Program-made: the position numbers and the translations under genes
Notes under the pieces: generated by a model
What the model was told of the DNA's origin: nothing
Databases searched by the model: none
Seen by the model: the letters and a program-made list of their open reading frames with translations, nothing else
Source: Rhodobacterales bacterium
GTDB lineage: Bacteria; Pseudomonadota; Alphaproteobacteria; Rhodobacterales; Rhodobacteraceae
Length of the DNA stretch: 64,000 bases
Assembly (NCBI GenBank): GCA_002746935.1
Contig: PDRW01000026.1
Location: forward strand, 27,796-91,795
Direction: 5' to 3'
Part shown: one piece after another, positions 56,378 through 64,000 of the stretch
Position numbering within the stretch: position 1 is the first letter of the stretch
Layout: every line of letters begins with the position of its first letter

Positions 56378-57373
56378 ATGGCAGTCCTTAACGCTTATTT
56401 TGCGTTCAACTTCGATAATCTGGACTGGAACTTCTATATCCAGAACTTCAACCGCGACTGGCTTGCCGAAGACTGGGAAGATATGTCGGACGACCGTTAT
56501 TCGGTCTTCTCTACCAACGATGACCGCGCCTTCGTCCAGCAGGGCACCGGCTTCGCCACCGACGACATGGGCCAGATGACGATCGGCACCACCGAATACA
56601 TCAGCGAATGGGTCTGGGAGGACGATCAGCCAGCCGAACTCAGCTACCGCTTCAGCGACATCAGCGTCTCCGCCGCGGCGGTCAATGACGCGCTTCGCAG
56701 CGAAAACCCCGCGGACGAGCGCGGCCTGCTGGCCGGCCTGCTGTCGGGCGACGACGAATTCAACCTGTCGGCCGGAGCCGACCTCGCGCGCGGCTTTGCC
56801 GGTGCGGACACCATGCGCGGCGGCAAGGGCGCCGATGTGCTCTATGGCAACCAGGGGGCGGATTTCCTCTCCGGCGGCGGCAACCGGGATACGCTCTATG
56901 GCGGCAATGGCCGTGACACGGTCTATGGCGGCAAGGGCAACGACAAGCTTTACGGCGGCAACGGCAACGATACGCTTTACGGCGGCACCCACAATGACAA
57001 GCTCTACGGCAACCAGGGCCGGGACGCCCTCCGTGGCCAGAACGGCAACGACATGCTGTTCGGCGGCAAGGGCCACGACCGGCTGCACGGCGGCAAGGGC
57101 AACGACACGCTCACCGGCGGCAGGGGCCACGATACCTTCGTGTTCAAATCCGGCGACGACGCCGAAACCGTGAAAGATTTCACGCTCGCCGGAAACCACA
57201 GCGACAAGGTGGACCTCAGCGGCATGGCGTCAATCACCGGCTGGAACGACCTCAAGGGCAATCACATGACCCAGAACGGTGCCGACGTGGTGATCGACGC
57301 GGGCAATGGCGACGTGATGACGCTGGAGAACGTGACCCTGGCCGATCTCGCGCAGGATCACTTCATCTTCTGA
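56378..57373 (+). CDS. Small RTX calcium-binding protein
   Basis: 331 residues. The N-terminal ~130 residues are acidic and aromatic (FNFDNLDWNFYIQNFNRDWL, YISEWVWEDDQPAEL) with no known domain. Then RTX nonapeptides from about residue 140 to 255 (GKGADVLYGNQGADFLSGG, GKGNDKLYGGNGNDTLYGG), with many Lys and Tyr compared with the large RTX protein. The end (DVMTLENVTLADLAQDHFIF) is the hydrophobic type I secretion signal style. ATG 56378 follows AGGAGGG. No transporter genes nearby. Confidence 0.9.
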   Translation: MAVLNAYFAFNFDNLDWNFYIQNFNRDWLAEDWEDMSDDRYSVFSTNDDRAFVQQGTGFATDDMGQMTIGTTEYISEWVWEDDQPAELSYRFSDISVSAAAVNDALRSENPADERGLLAGLLSGDDEFNLSAGADLARGFAGADTMRGGKGADVLYGNQGADFLSGGGNRDTLYGGNGRDTVYGGKGNDKLYGGNGNDTLYGGTHNDKLYGNQGRDALRGQNGNDMLFGGKGHDRLHGGKGNDTLTGGRGHDTFVFKSGDDAETVKDFTLAGNHSDKVDLSGMASITGWNDLKGNHMTQNGADVVIDAGNGDVMTLENVTLADLAQDHFIF

Positions 57374-57551
57374 TCGGCGCTTTCGGCCCCTTCGGGATCC
57401 TGCGCCTTCGGGCCACAGGATCGTTCAAAACATCGTTCAAAACACTGCGGCGCGACGGGGCAACCCGCCGCGCCCTTTGCTTTGCGGGTGCTTTGCGGGC
57501 GGGGCGGGACTGGCGGGGCTCAACCGCCACACCCTTCACCGCTCAACCCGC

Positions 57552-58283
57552 TCAGAACGACAGTTTCTTGAAGATCCGTTCCGGCACCAGCTTGATGATG
57601 GTCATGATCAGCCACCAGAAGCCGGGGGCGTAGATCACGTTGCGCTTTTTCTTCACCGCGCGCAGGATGCGTTTCGCAACCGCCTGCGGTGTGGCGACGA
57701 GGAACATCCCCTCGACCCCCCAGGTCATCGAGGTGTCGACGAACCCGGGCTTCACCGTCACCACATGGGCGCCGGACCGCCCCAGACGGTTGCGCAGGCC
57801 CGAGAGATAGGTGGCGAAACCCGCCTTGGCGGAGCCGTAGACATAGTTGGAAAACCGCCCGCGGTCGCCGGCGACGGAGGTGACCCCGACCACATTGCCG
57901 CCGCGCGCTTCGATGAGCGGTGCAAGCTCATGCAGAAACCTTGCGGGGCCGGTGTAATTGGCCGCCGCCACCCGGTCGATCAGCGCGGGATCGGCGTCGA
58001 TCTCGGCCTGACCCGGCATCCAGCCGACGAAAACCGCCGCGCTCACCGGGCCTTCGGTCTTGCCCATGGCATCGATAACGGGGCCGAAGCTCGCCGCATC
58101 TTCCGCATCGAAGAACAGCGCCTGCGACGCCGGCGCGCCGCGGGCCTTCAGATCGGCCGCCAGGGCCTGCAAATCCGCCATGTCGCGGCCCGCGACCAGC
58201 ACCGCTTCACCGGCCTCGGCCAGGTCGCGGGCAAAGGCGCGCGCCATCGACGAGGTTGCGCCAAGAATGATCCAGTTGCTCAT
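57552..58283 (-). CDS. DprE2-like short-chain dehydrogenase
   Basis: 243-residue SDR. NAD(P)-binding IILGATSSMARAFARDLAEA, catalytic Ser in GVTSVAGDRGR, Tyr/Lys in NYVYGSAKAG. The C-terminal PGFWWLIMTIIKLVPERIF is a membrane-near helix. It resembles DprE2, which reduces decaprenylphosphoryl-2-keto-ribose to the arabinose form. Its ATG overlaps the stop of the DprE1-like gene by four bases, so the two are coupled, matching the two-step epimerase in mycobacteria. Other SDR roles remain possible. Confidence 0.85.
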   Translation of the reverse strand: MSNWIILGATSSMARAFARDLAEAGEAVLVAGRDMADLQALAADLKARGAPASQALFFDAEDAASFGPVIDAMGKTEGPVSAAVFVGWMPGQAEIDADPALIDRVAAANYTGPARFLHELAPLIEARGGNVVGVTSVAGDRGRFSNYVYGSAKAGFATYLSGLRNRLGRSGAHVVTVKPGFVDTSMTWGVEGMFLVATPQAVAKRILRAVKKKRNVIYAPGFWWLIMTIIKLVPERIFKKLSF

Positions 58284-59602
58284 TGAACCGCCTCCCGAAG
58301 TCCGAGCCTGCGCACGATGTCGGTGATCAGCGCCCCTTTGGGGTCGGCCTTGCGGGCCTCATCCGCCCATGCCTCCCATTCGGGATACATCGCCTTGATC
58401 CTGTCGCCCGTCGCCAGCGCATCCTTGCCGAGGTAGAGCCGCCCCTTGGCCTCCAGCGTCATCGCCTCAAGCTCGGCGATCAGCGCCTCGGCCCTGTCAC
58501 GGGCGGGAAAGTCGATGGCGAGCGTATAGCCCTCCATCGGGAAACTCAGCATGCCCGCACGCCCCGGCCCCATGCGCTTGATCACCGCCAGCGGGCTCGC
58601 CAGCCCCGAATGCGCGATCTTCTGAACGATCTCCCTGAGGACGGAGGCATTGTTCAGCGGCACCACGCATTGGAACTGATGAAACCCGCGTTTGCCATAG
58701 AGCCGGTACCACTCATGAAGCTTGTCGAGCGGAAACACATGCCGGGCGATCGGCATCACATGGGTGCGGCCGCGCCCTGGCACCTTGCGCCAGTAGAGCG
58801 CGTTGAACACCTTCACCGTGGGGCCGGAGAGCGCAAAGCCCGGCAGGTTGAAGGGCACCGTCACCGCCGGAAGCCCAGGCGACCTTTCCGGACCGCCGGT
58901 CAGTTCCGCCTCTTCGAGAATACCCCGGCCAAGCGCCGCCCCGGTGGCGGTGCCGTCGATCCAGCCGACGTTGTAGCGGTATTGCGACCCGTCGAGCAGC
59001 GCCAGGAAACTGTCGAAATCCTCGACCCTCGTTTCCTTCACCCGCATGCCGTTGCCCGGAGTCGGGATCATCTGCAACTTCGCCGAGACGATCACCCCGG
59101 TCTGGCCGATACCGCCCATGGTGGCGCGAAACAGCGCCGCGTCGCTCTCGGGCGTCACCTCGACCACGGCCCCGCCCGGCTGCACCAGCGTCACCGCCAG
59201 CACATGCTGGCCGAAGGAGCCGAGCACATGGTGGTTCTTGCCGTGGATGTCATGGGCGATGGCGCCGCCGACGGTCGGAAAGCCGGTGCCCGGCACCACC
59301 GCGGGCACCCAGCCGCGCGGGGCGAACAGCCGGATCAGATCGCCGAGCTGCACCCCGGCTTCAAGCTCGATCACCCCGGTTTCGCCGTCGAAAGCCAGGA
59401 TCTTGTCCATCCGGCTCATGTCGATGGCCCGCCCGCCATCGTTCAGCGGGGAGTCGTTATAGCTTCGGAGCATCCCGAAGGCGGGCGCGGGGCTGTCGTG
59501 CATCAACCTGTCGAGCCCGGCGCGGCGTTCGGGGCGCGCGACCTGCCCCCGGGCCTTGTGAACCTGCGCCCAACCGGCGTAGTCGGTGTTTTTCCAGAGC
59601 AT
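58280..59602 (-). CDS. DprE1-like FAD-dependent oxidoreductase
   Basis: 440 residues of the VAO/FAD-binding-4 family. FAD domain: VELEAGVQLGDLIRLFAP-like block, GTGFPTVGGAIAHDIHGKNH near residue 105, GGIGQTGVIVSAKL. Substrate domain: FHQFQCVVPL, AVIKRMGPGRAGMLSFPMEG, YTLAIDFPA, KGRLYLGKDAL, MYPEWEAW and the final DIVRRLGL. These blocks align from memory with mycobacterial DprE1, which oxidises decaprenylphosphoryl-ribose at C2. It starts 1 bp behind the flippase-like gene. Confidence 0.88.
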   Translation of the reverse strand: MLWKNTDYAGWAQVHKARGQVARPERRAGLDRLMHDSPAPAFGMLRSYNDSPLNDGGRAIDMSRMDKILAFDGETGVIELEAGVQLGDLIRLFAPRGWVPAVVPGTGFPTVGGAIAHDIHGKNHHVLGSFGQHVLAVTLVQPGGAVVEVTPESDAALFRATMGGIGQTGVIVSAKLQMIPTPGNGMRVKETRVEDFDSFLALLDGSQYRYNVGWIDGTATGAALGRGILEEAELTGGPERSPGLPAVTVPFNLPGFALSGPTVKVFNALYWRKVPGRGRTHVMPIARHVFPLDKLHEWYRLYGKRGFHQFQCVVPLNNASVLREIVQKIAHSGLASPLAVIKRMGPGRAGMLSFPMEGYTLAIDFPARDRAEALIAELEAMTLEAKGRLYLGKDALATGDRIKAMYPEWEAWADEARKADPKGALITDIVRRLGLREAVQ

Positions 59603-59603
59603 G

Positions 59604-60596
59604 TTACTTTCTCAGTGAGTGGCGTTCGGCAAAGGGGAAGACCGCAAGGCCGATCAGGATTGCAAACCAGAGCGTGGTGACGCGGATGATCGCGGTGGCG
59701 GGCACCGAGGCTTCGAGCGGCACGCCTTCGAGGGCAAGCAGCGCCACCATTGCCGCTTCCGCGCCCCCTACCCCGCCCGGCGCCCCGGTGAGCCCCCCGG
59801 CAAGGTTGGCAAAGACGAATATCGCCACCGCCTTGGCAAGGCCGATGTCGGCGCCCATCCAGCCGAGCAGCAGATGAAAGGCATAGCCCTCCGCAAACCA
59901 GCCGACCACGCCAAGAATGCCCGCAAGCCCGATCGCAACCGGCGAGGAAAACGCCGACAACGCCCGCGCCGCACGGCGGATCTTCGCGAAAAACCTCGGG
60001 AACCTGCCGGTCGTGCGGTGGCCCCATATGGCAATGGCACCGAGCAGCTTCGGCCGGGTGGAAAGCACCGCGCCGGCCAGCGCCAGCAGCGCGACCGGCA
60101 GACCAAAGGCGATGCCGGTGGCCGAAAAGGCGAGGCCGATGCCCAGCAGAAGGCCCAGCGCCGCAAGGTCGGAGGCGCGGTCGACCAGCACCAGCGGCGC
60201 GGTGCGCTCGAAACGCCAGCCGGTCTTGCGCCCGATCCAGCGCATCCGCACCAGTTCGCCCAGCCGCCCCGGGGTGACGCTCATGGCAAAGCCGCCGAGA
60301 AAATGGAGGAACGACACCGCATAGCCGAGCGGAAGCCCGAGATGGGCGGAAAACATATGCCAGCGCAGGCCACGAAGCAGGTAGTTGGTCAGCGACAGGG
60401 CCAGCAGAACGAGCACCTGCCATGGGCGCAGACGCGAAATCTGCGCCAGCGTCTCTTCCCAGCCGGTGGCCGCGGCAAGGCCCGCAAGACCGCCAAAGAC
60501 CATGACCACAAGGCCAGGCACCACCAGCCTGTCGCGCAGGCGGCGTTTCGGGCCCATGGGGGCTGGTGGAATCGGATCGGTGCTCGACATCGCCAT
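59604..60596 (-). CDS. Lysylphosphatidylglycerol synthase TM-region (UPF0104) protein
   Basis: 330 residues with about eight TM helices, only the membrane domain of the family (no transferase domain). LLALSLTNYLLRGLRWHMF, GGFAMSVTPGRLGELVRMRW and NLAGGLTGAPGGVGGAEAAM are characteristic. Such stand-alone proteins are proposed lipid-linked-sugar flippases or membrane-lipid handlers. It is 1 bp ahead of the DprE1-like gene, so flipping of a polyprenyl-phosphoryl pentose is a reasonable idea. ATG 60596. Confidence 0.88.
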   Translation of the reverse strand: MAMSSTDPIPPAPMGPKRRLRDRLVVPGLVVMVFGGLAGLAAATGWEETLAQISRLRPWQVLVLLALSLTNYLLRGLRWHMFSAHLGLPLGYAVSFLHFLGGFAMSVTPGRLGELVRMRWIGRKTGWRFERTAPLVLVDRASDLAALGLLLGIGLAFSATGIAFGLPVALLALAGAVLSTRPKLLGAIAIWGHRTTGRFPRFFAKIRRAARALSAFSSPVAIGLAGILGVVGWFAEGYAFHLLLGWMGADIGLAKAVAIFVFANLAGGLTGAPGGVGGAEAAMVALLALEGVPLEASVPATAIIRVTTLWFAILIGLAVFPFAERHSLRK

Positions 60597-60675
60597 TTTT
60601 GCCGGATTACTGGTCTATTGCGGCGAGATTATGAAATTGTTGCACAAAGACGAACAGCTTGCAGAAAAGGCGCAT

Positions 60676-60706
60676 GGGCTGGCCGGGGCTGGCCGGGGCT
60701 GGCCGC
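60676..60706. repeat. GGGGCTGGCC direct repeat in operon gap
   Basis: Three 10-bp units in the 130-bp gap between the HAD-UbiA gene and the flippase-like gene. No function visible. Confidence 0.7.
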
Positions 60707-60726
60707 GTCTGACCGGGCGGCGCCCC

Positions 60727-62157
60727 TCACCCCAGCCAGGCCCGCCACAGCCCGGCCGCCTGAAACATGATCGCCAGCGCGATCAGCAAAATGCCGATGC
60801 CGCGCTTGTCGCGCATGGCGAAAACGATCGGGTCATAATCCTGCCGCCCCTGCCAGCCCATGCGGATCATCCGCAACAGCCACCAGAAGATCGGCCCCAG
60901 CGCCACCCACAGCAGCCAGCGCGTGGGGTAGAGCGAGACGGCCTGATCGGTGAAGGAATAGCCCAAAAAGGCGAGCAGCGCGCCGACCATGCCAATCACC
61001 GCGACATTGAGCAGATCGCCCCGGTCGGCCCGTCCGTAGCCGCGCCCCGGCAATCGCGCATCGGAGGGCGCGAGCGTCAGTTCGGTGATTCGCTTCACCG
61101 AGCCAAGCGCGATGAACACCGGGTAGATGAACACCAGCAGATAGCCGGAAATCCCGATGCCTGAGGCCAGCGCCCCCGCCACCACCCGGATGGTGTAGAG
61201 CGCCGCCAGCGTGGCGATATCGATCCAGCGCAGCCGTTTCAGCCGCAGCGAATAGCCCAGCGAAAGTGTCATGTAGAGCGCAAGCACGCCGAAGAAGCCC
61301 CAGCCGATCAGCGCCGCGATGCCAAGCGCCGCGGCCCCTGCCCCCAGCCCTGCCGCCATGCCGACGCCGATCGGCACCCGGCCGGAGGCGAAGGGACGGC
61401 GGCATTTGGTGGCGTGCAGACGGTCGGCTTCGAGGTCGAGAAGGTCGTTGACCACGTAGATCGCCGAGGCCCCGAGCGAAAACGCCAGCGCGCCGAGAAG
61501 CGCCATCAGCCAGGGCCAGGGCAGAAACACATGGCCTGCGAGCAGTGGCACGAACAGCAACGCGTTCTTGACCCATTGGTGCGGGCGCAGGGCCTTGACG
61601 ATCCCGGCCACGCTCCAGCCGCCCGCGATCCGGGTGACCGGCTTGCCCGCGGCCTCCAGCGCATCCGCCGAAGCGGTATCGTTCACCACCAGCGCCCGGT
61701 CGGCATGGACCCATATCTTGCGGTCCACCGCCTCGTTTCCGGCATAGTCGAACCCACCCTCGCCGAACGCCGCGACGAGCGCCGCCGCCTTGGCCTCGCC
61801 CTTGAGGTTCACACCCGGCGCCGAGGCAAAGACCCGCTCCGACAGCCCGTGGCCGGCGGCAAGCCGTTCCACCAGCCCCCGGTCCGAGGCCGAGGCCAGC
61901 ACCACCTCGCGGCCCGCGGCCCGCGCCGCCTCCACCTCCGCCAGAACCGCGCCGTTGACCGGCAGAAGATCGGTGCGGATCGCGCCGATCCGGGCCAGCT
62001 CCGCCTTCAGCGCCGGACGGTCGCCGATCAGCGTGACCGCCGCCCTGAGCGTTGCCAGCGGGTCGCGCCCGAGCCCGGCCCAGAAGCATTCGAGCAGCAT
62101 GTCGGTTTTCAGAAAGGTGCCGTCCACATCGAGCACCAGCGGTTTCAGCTCAGCCAT
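60727..62157 (-). CDS. HAD phosphatase-UbiA prenyltransferase fusion
   Basis: 476 residues. Residues about 1-190 form a HAD-type domain (LVLDVDGTFLKTDMLLECFW with the DxDGT motif, VVLASASDRGL, LKGEAKAAAL, LVVNDTASADAL). Residues 195-476 are a nine-helix UbiA prenyltransferase: LRPHQWVKNALLF, the Asp-rich VVNDLLDLEADRLHATKCRR, and the second YGRADRGD-type motif. This type matches decaprenyl-phosphate phosphoribosyltransferase (Rv3806c-like), which joins PRPP to polyprenyl phosphate; the HAD part could remove the 5-phosphate. First gene of the four-gene block. Confidence 0.9.
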   Translation of the reverse strand: MAELKPLVLDVDGTFLKTDMLLECFWAGLGRDPLATLRAAVTLIGDRPALKAELARIGAIRTDLLPVNGAVLAEVEAARAAGREVVLASASDRGLVERLAAGHGLSERVFASAPGVNLKGEAKAAALVAAFGEGGFDYAGNEAVDRKIWVHADRALVVNDTASADALEAAGKPVTRIAGGWSVAGIVKALRPHQWVKNALLFVPLLAGHVFLPWPWLMALLGALAFSLGASAIYVVNDLLDLEADRLHATKCRRPFASGRVPIGVGMAAGLGAGAAALGIAALIGWGFFGVLALYMTLSLGYSLRLKRLRWIDIATLAALYTIRVVAGALASGIGISGYLLVFIYPVFIALGSVKRITELTLAPSDARLPGRGYGRADRGDLLNVAVIGMVGALLAFLGYSFTDQAVSLYPTRWLLWVALGPIFWWLLRMIRMGWQGRQDYDPIVFAMRDKRGIGILLIALAIMFQAAGLWRAWLG

Positions 62158-62205
62158 TCCCTGCCCTTCGCTCCCGTCGTCACCACAAGCCGGACCCGCC
62201 GCCCG

Positions 62206-63237
62206 CTACCCGGAGGTCACGAAAACGCAGCCGTCGGTGATCAGCTCCGGCCAGGTGGAGCACAGCCCCCGCGCCACCCGCCAGGCGGCGAGCACCTTGG
62301 GCACATAGGCCCGCGTCTCGGCAAAGGGCGGCACGCCGCCATGTTTGGCAACCGCCCCTTCGCCGGCATTGTAGCCCGCCAGCGCCAGGATCGGATCGCT
62401 GTCGAACTGCCTGAGCAGCCAGTCGAGATAGGCCACACCGCCCTTGATGTTCTGCACCGGATCGGACGCATCCTTGACCCCGAACCGCTCGGCGGTCGCC
62501 GGAATGAGCTGCATCAGCCCCTGCGCCCCCTTGTGGCTTTCGGCCTTGGCCATGCCGCTGCTTTCCACCGAAATCAGCGCCAGAACCAGCGCCGGCGACA
62601 CCTTGGTGCCCACGGTGGCGCCGAGAATGTCGCGCCCATAGGCATCGGCGATCAGCTTGAGCGACTGAAGCCGCGGCTCGGGCAACTCCCGGCGCGTGTC
62701 CAGCGCCCGCAGAGCGCGGGCGACATTGGCGGGGCCGGCGGCGGAGGTTTCCGACGATACCGCCTCCCAGAACCATTCCCATCCATTGGCGGCAACCGTT
62801 CCGGCGGCGGCGGTGGCGGAAGCCTCCACCACCGGGGCTTCGGTGCTGCGCTTGCGCGGCTTCGCGTTGGGCCGCGCGGCGATGAAGGCCGCCTGGGCTT
62901 CCGGGTCTATCTGCACCAGCGCCCCCGGCTTTTGCCCCGGAGGGGGCGCGGGGGAAAAGTGGAAGGTGAAATCGGGATAGGCCACGGGGGTTGTGGTTTC
63001 GGTTCCGGTTTCGGGAGCCCCGGTTTCCGCGGCCGGCGCCGGGACCGCCGTTTCCACGGTTTCCGAAGGGACCGTTTCCGAAGGGACCGTTTCCGAAGGG
63101 ACTGCGGCTTCTGCGGTGGCCGCGATTTCTGCGGCACCAACCGGGGCCATCCGGCCCGTCGGGGCCGCGATTTCCGCAAACGCAGGTAATCCTGCGGCGG
63201 CGCAGGCGCATAGCGCCAGAATCGAACTGCTGCGCAT
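62206..63237 (-). CDS. Slt-type lytic transglycosylase
   Basis: 343-residue exported enzyme. Signal peptide (SSILALCACAAAGLPAFA), a linker with three SETVP units (15-bp DNA repeats at about 63057-63102), then the Slt domain from about residue 200: catalytic Glu in LALISVESSGMA near 224, AQGLMQLIPATAERFGV, ALAGYNAGEGAVAKHGG and FAETRAYVPKVLAAW. ATG 63237 gives MRSSSILALC. 48 bp ahead of the HAD-UbiA gene in the same direction, so co-transcription is possible. Confidence 0.93.
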   Translation of the reverse strand: MRSSSILALCACAAAGLPAFAEIAAPTGRMAPVGAAEIAATAEAAVPSETVPSETVPSETVETAVPAPAAETGAPETGTETTTPVAYPDFTFHFSPAPPPGQKPGALVQIDPEAQAAFIAARPNAKPRKRSTEAPVVEASATAAAGTVAANGWEWFWEAVSSETSAAGPANVARALRALDTRRELPEPRLQSLKLIADAYGRDILGATVGTKVSPALVLALISVESSGMAKAESHKGAQGLMQLIPATAERFGVKDASDPVQNIKGGVAYLDWLLRQFDSDPILALAGYNAGEGAVAKHGGVPPFAETRAYVPKVLAAWRVARGLCSTWPELITDGCVFVTSG

Positions 63238-63608
63238 CGGGTCTTGTCTCTGCCTCTTGCCCCCCGGGATGCGAGGCCCCGGGGTTGGTTTATTTATCCT
63301 TAATATCACAAATTTCACCGAAGAGGACCAGTTTTTCAGCCAGCCCAATTCCCCAGGCCGCCGGCGCCTTGGGCAATCGGTATTTCTTGTAGGGTCGATT
63401 CGATATTAATTCGTTTTGTTTCAACCGGTTACCAGAAATGTGTTAATATTGTGGCACCTCTCAAAAAACGTACGGAACTGGCCCAACTCTCGCCCCAATC
63501 GCCGTGTGTATTTGCACCATGCCAAGCAGGACGGCGGATCGGTTTCACAGGCGGTTCGGGTTTCTGTTGGCTCTGAGCAAAACGAGCTTAGCTTTCGGAG
63601 GGAAAAAC
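63238..63608. other. 371-bp AT-richer divergent region
   Basis: Between the transglycosylase (minus) and the pilin genes (plus). Markedly AT-rich around 63290-63460; TAATAT at 63444-63449 is a promoter candidate, which would leave a ~150-base leader before the first pilin. AACCGGTT at 63423-63430 is a small palindrome. No gene seen. Confidence 0.45.
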
Positions 63609-63809
63609 ATGAAACTGTTCAAGCTTGCTAAATCCTTTGTACGTGATGAAGACGGCGCCGTGACCGTTGACTGGGTCGTGCTGACCGCCGCCATCGTCGG
63701 CCTCGGCCTCGCCGTTGGCATGGCCGTGTCCGGTGCCACGGTCAATCTGGCCGGCAAGATTTCGGACGAACTCAACAGCATGAACCCGGCCACCTATCTG
63801 CAGCCGTGA
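63609..63809 (+). CDS. Flp-like (type IVb) pilin, copy 1
   Basis: 66 residues. Basic leader MKLFKLAKSFVRDEDG ending in Gly, then a hydrophobic helix (WVVLTAAIVGLGLAVGMAVS). This is the layout of Flp prepilins, cut after Gly by a TadV-type peptidase. Counting from the cut, position 5 is Asp and 6 is Trp, where Flp pilins have Glu-Tyr. The C-terminus is short (NSMNPATYLQP). SD GGAGGG precedes the ATG. No tad genes are inside the window. Confidence 0.85.
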   Translation: MKLFKLAKSFVRDEDGAVTVDWVVLTAAIVGLGLAVGMAVSGATVNLAGKISDELNSMNPATYLQP

Positions 63810-63901
63810 TCGCGACAATCCCGGCCGCCCCAAGAGCGGCCGGGACCCCACTACCAACAGAGTATTCCGGCCGGAGTGCCGGGCAAAATCGGAGAAACGA
63901 T

Positions 63902-64000
63902 ATGAAATTCCTGAACCTGATCAAGACCTTCTCGCGTGACGAAGACGGCGCCGTGACCGTTGACTGGGTCGTGCTGACCGCCGCCATCGTTGGCCTCGGC
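63902..64000 (+). CDS. Flp-like pilin, copy 2, cut by window end
   Basis: 33 codons visible: MKFLNLIKTFSRDEDG, then the same AVTVDWVVLTAAIVGLG helix start as copy 1. GGAG lies eight bases before the ATG. From 63937 to the end the DNA differs from copy 1 at only about two of 64 bases, although the leaders differ more, which suggests recent duplication or gene conversion. The gene continues past the window. Confidence 0.85.
   Translation, partial: MKFLNLIKTFSRDEDGAVTVDWVVLTAAIVGLG

Overview
The window is about two-thirds G+C, densely coded, and reads as chromosomal DNA of an alphaproteobacterium of the order Rhodobacterales (Rhodobacter/Paracoccus-like). The evidence is the class I lysyl-tRNA synthetase, the FolE2-type GTP cyclohydrolase, MetZ, a DUF6446-like gene between glyQ and glyS, an RTX protein with a Hint domain, L9 with an acidic tail, and two tandem Flp-like pilins. 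No rRNA, tRNA or CRISPR array was recognised. Most of the window is housekeeping chromosome; one stretch (about 48.65-53.4 kb) has lower G+C and looks acquired.

Layout. 1-6.1 kb (minus): a tripartite efflux operon (Met-rich membrane coiled-coil protein, adaptor, RND pump). A five-copy palindromic repeat array lies between adaptor and pump, and the pump has a long Lys/Ala/Pro tail. 6.4-8.8 kb: ferredoxin-NADP reductase and rpsF-rpsR-rplI. 9.1-12.3 kb (plus): a two-TM protein, then fabD-fabG-acpP. 12.3-17.6 kb: lytic transglycosylase, PPK2, a 51-residue membrane peptide, lysK and a TerB-like protein. 17.7-21.6 kb: GST, two overlapping Lrp/AsnC genes divergent from ilvC, and an EamA permease. 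21.7-25.0 kb (minus): folB-folP-glmM. 25.1-31.6 kb (minus): glyQ, a DUF6446-like gene, glyS and a divergent PPDK-like gene. 31.8-35.4 kb: a SPOR/peptidoglycan-binding pseudo-protease and TrkH. 35.7-39.8 kb: a 1,381-residue RTX/Hint protein. 40.0-47.5 kb (minus): folE2, metZ, yciB, an EamA permease, a tandemly duplicated palindromic element, a hypothetical gene, ftsY and a lysoplasmalogenase. 47.6-48.6 kb (plus): an AlkB-type monooxygenase.

48.65-53.4 kb is the insert-like block: a LOG-NUDIX fusion, a short membrane ORF, an ABC-F ATPase with a possible leader peptide, and a decayed IS630-family transposase. It abuts hisA; the order hisB-hisH-hisA stops there and no hisF follows. 56.4-57.4 kb is a second, smaller RTX protein. 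57.5-62.2 kb (minus) is the most interesting block: a HAD-UbiA fusion, a flippase-like membrane protein, and DprE1- and DprE2-like oxidoreductases. Together they resemble the mycobacterial route to polyprenyl-phosphoryl-D-arabinose. A Slt-type transglycosylase and two Flp-like pilin genes, the second cut by the window edge, close the window.

Gene starts were chosen from in-frame start codons, visible Shine-Dalgarno sequences and remembered family N-termini. Functions come from motif recognition, without database searches.
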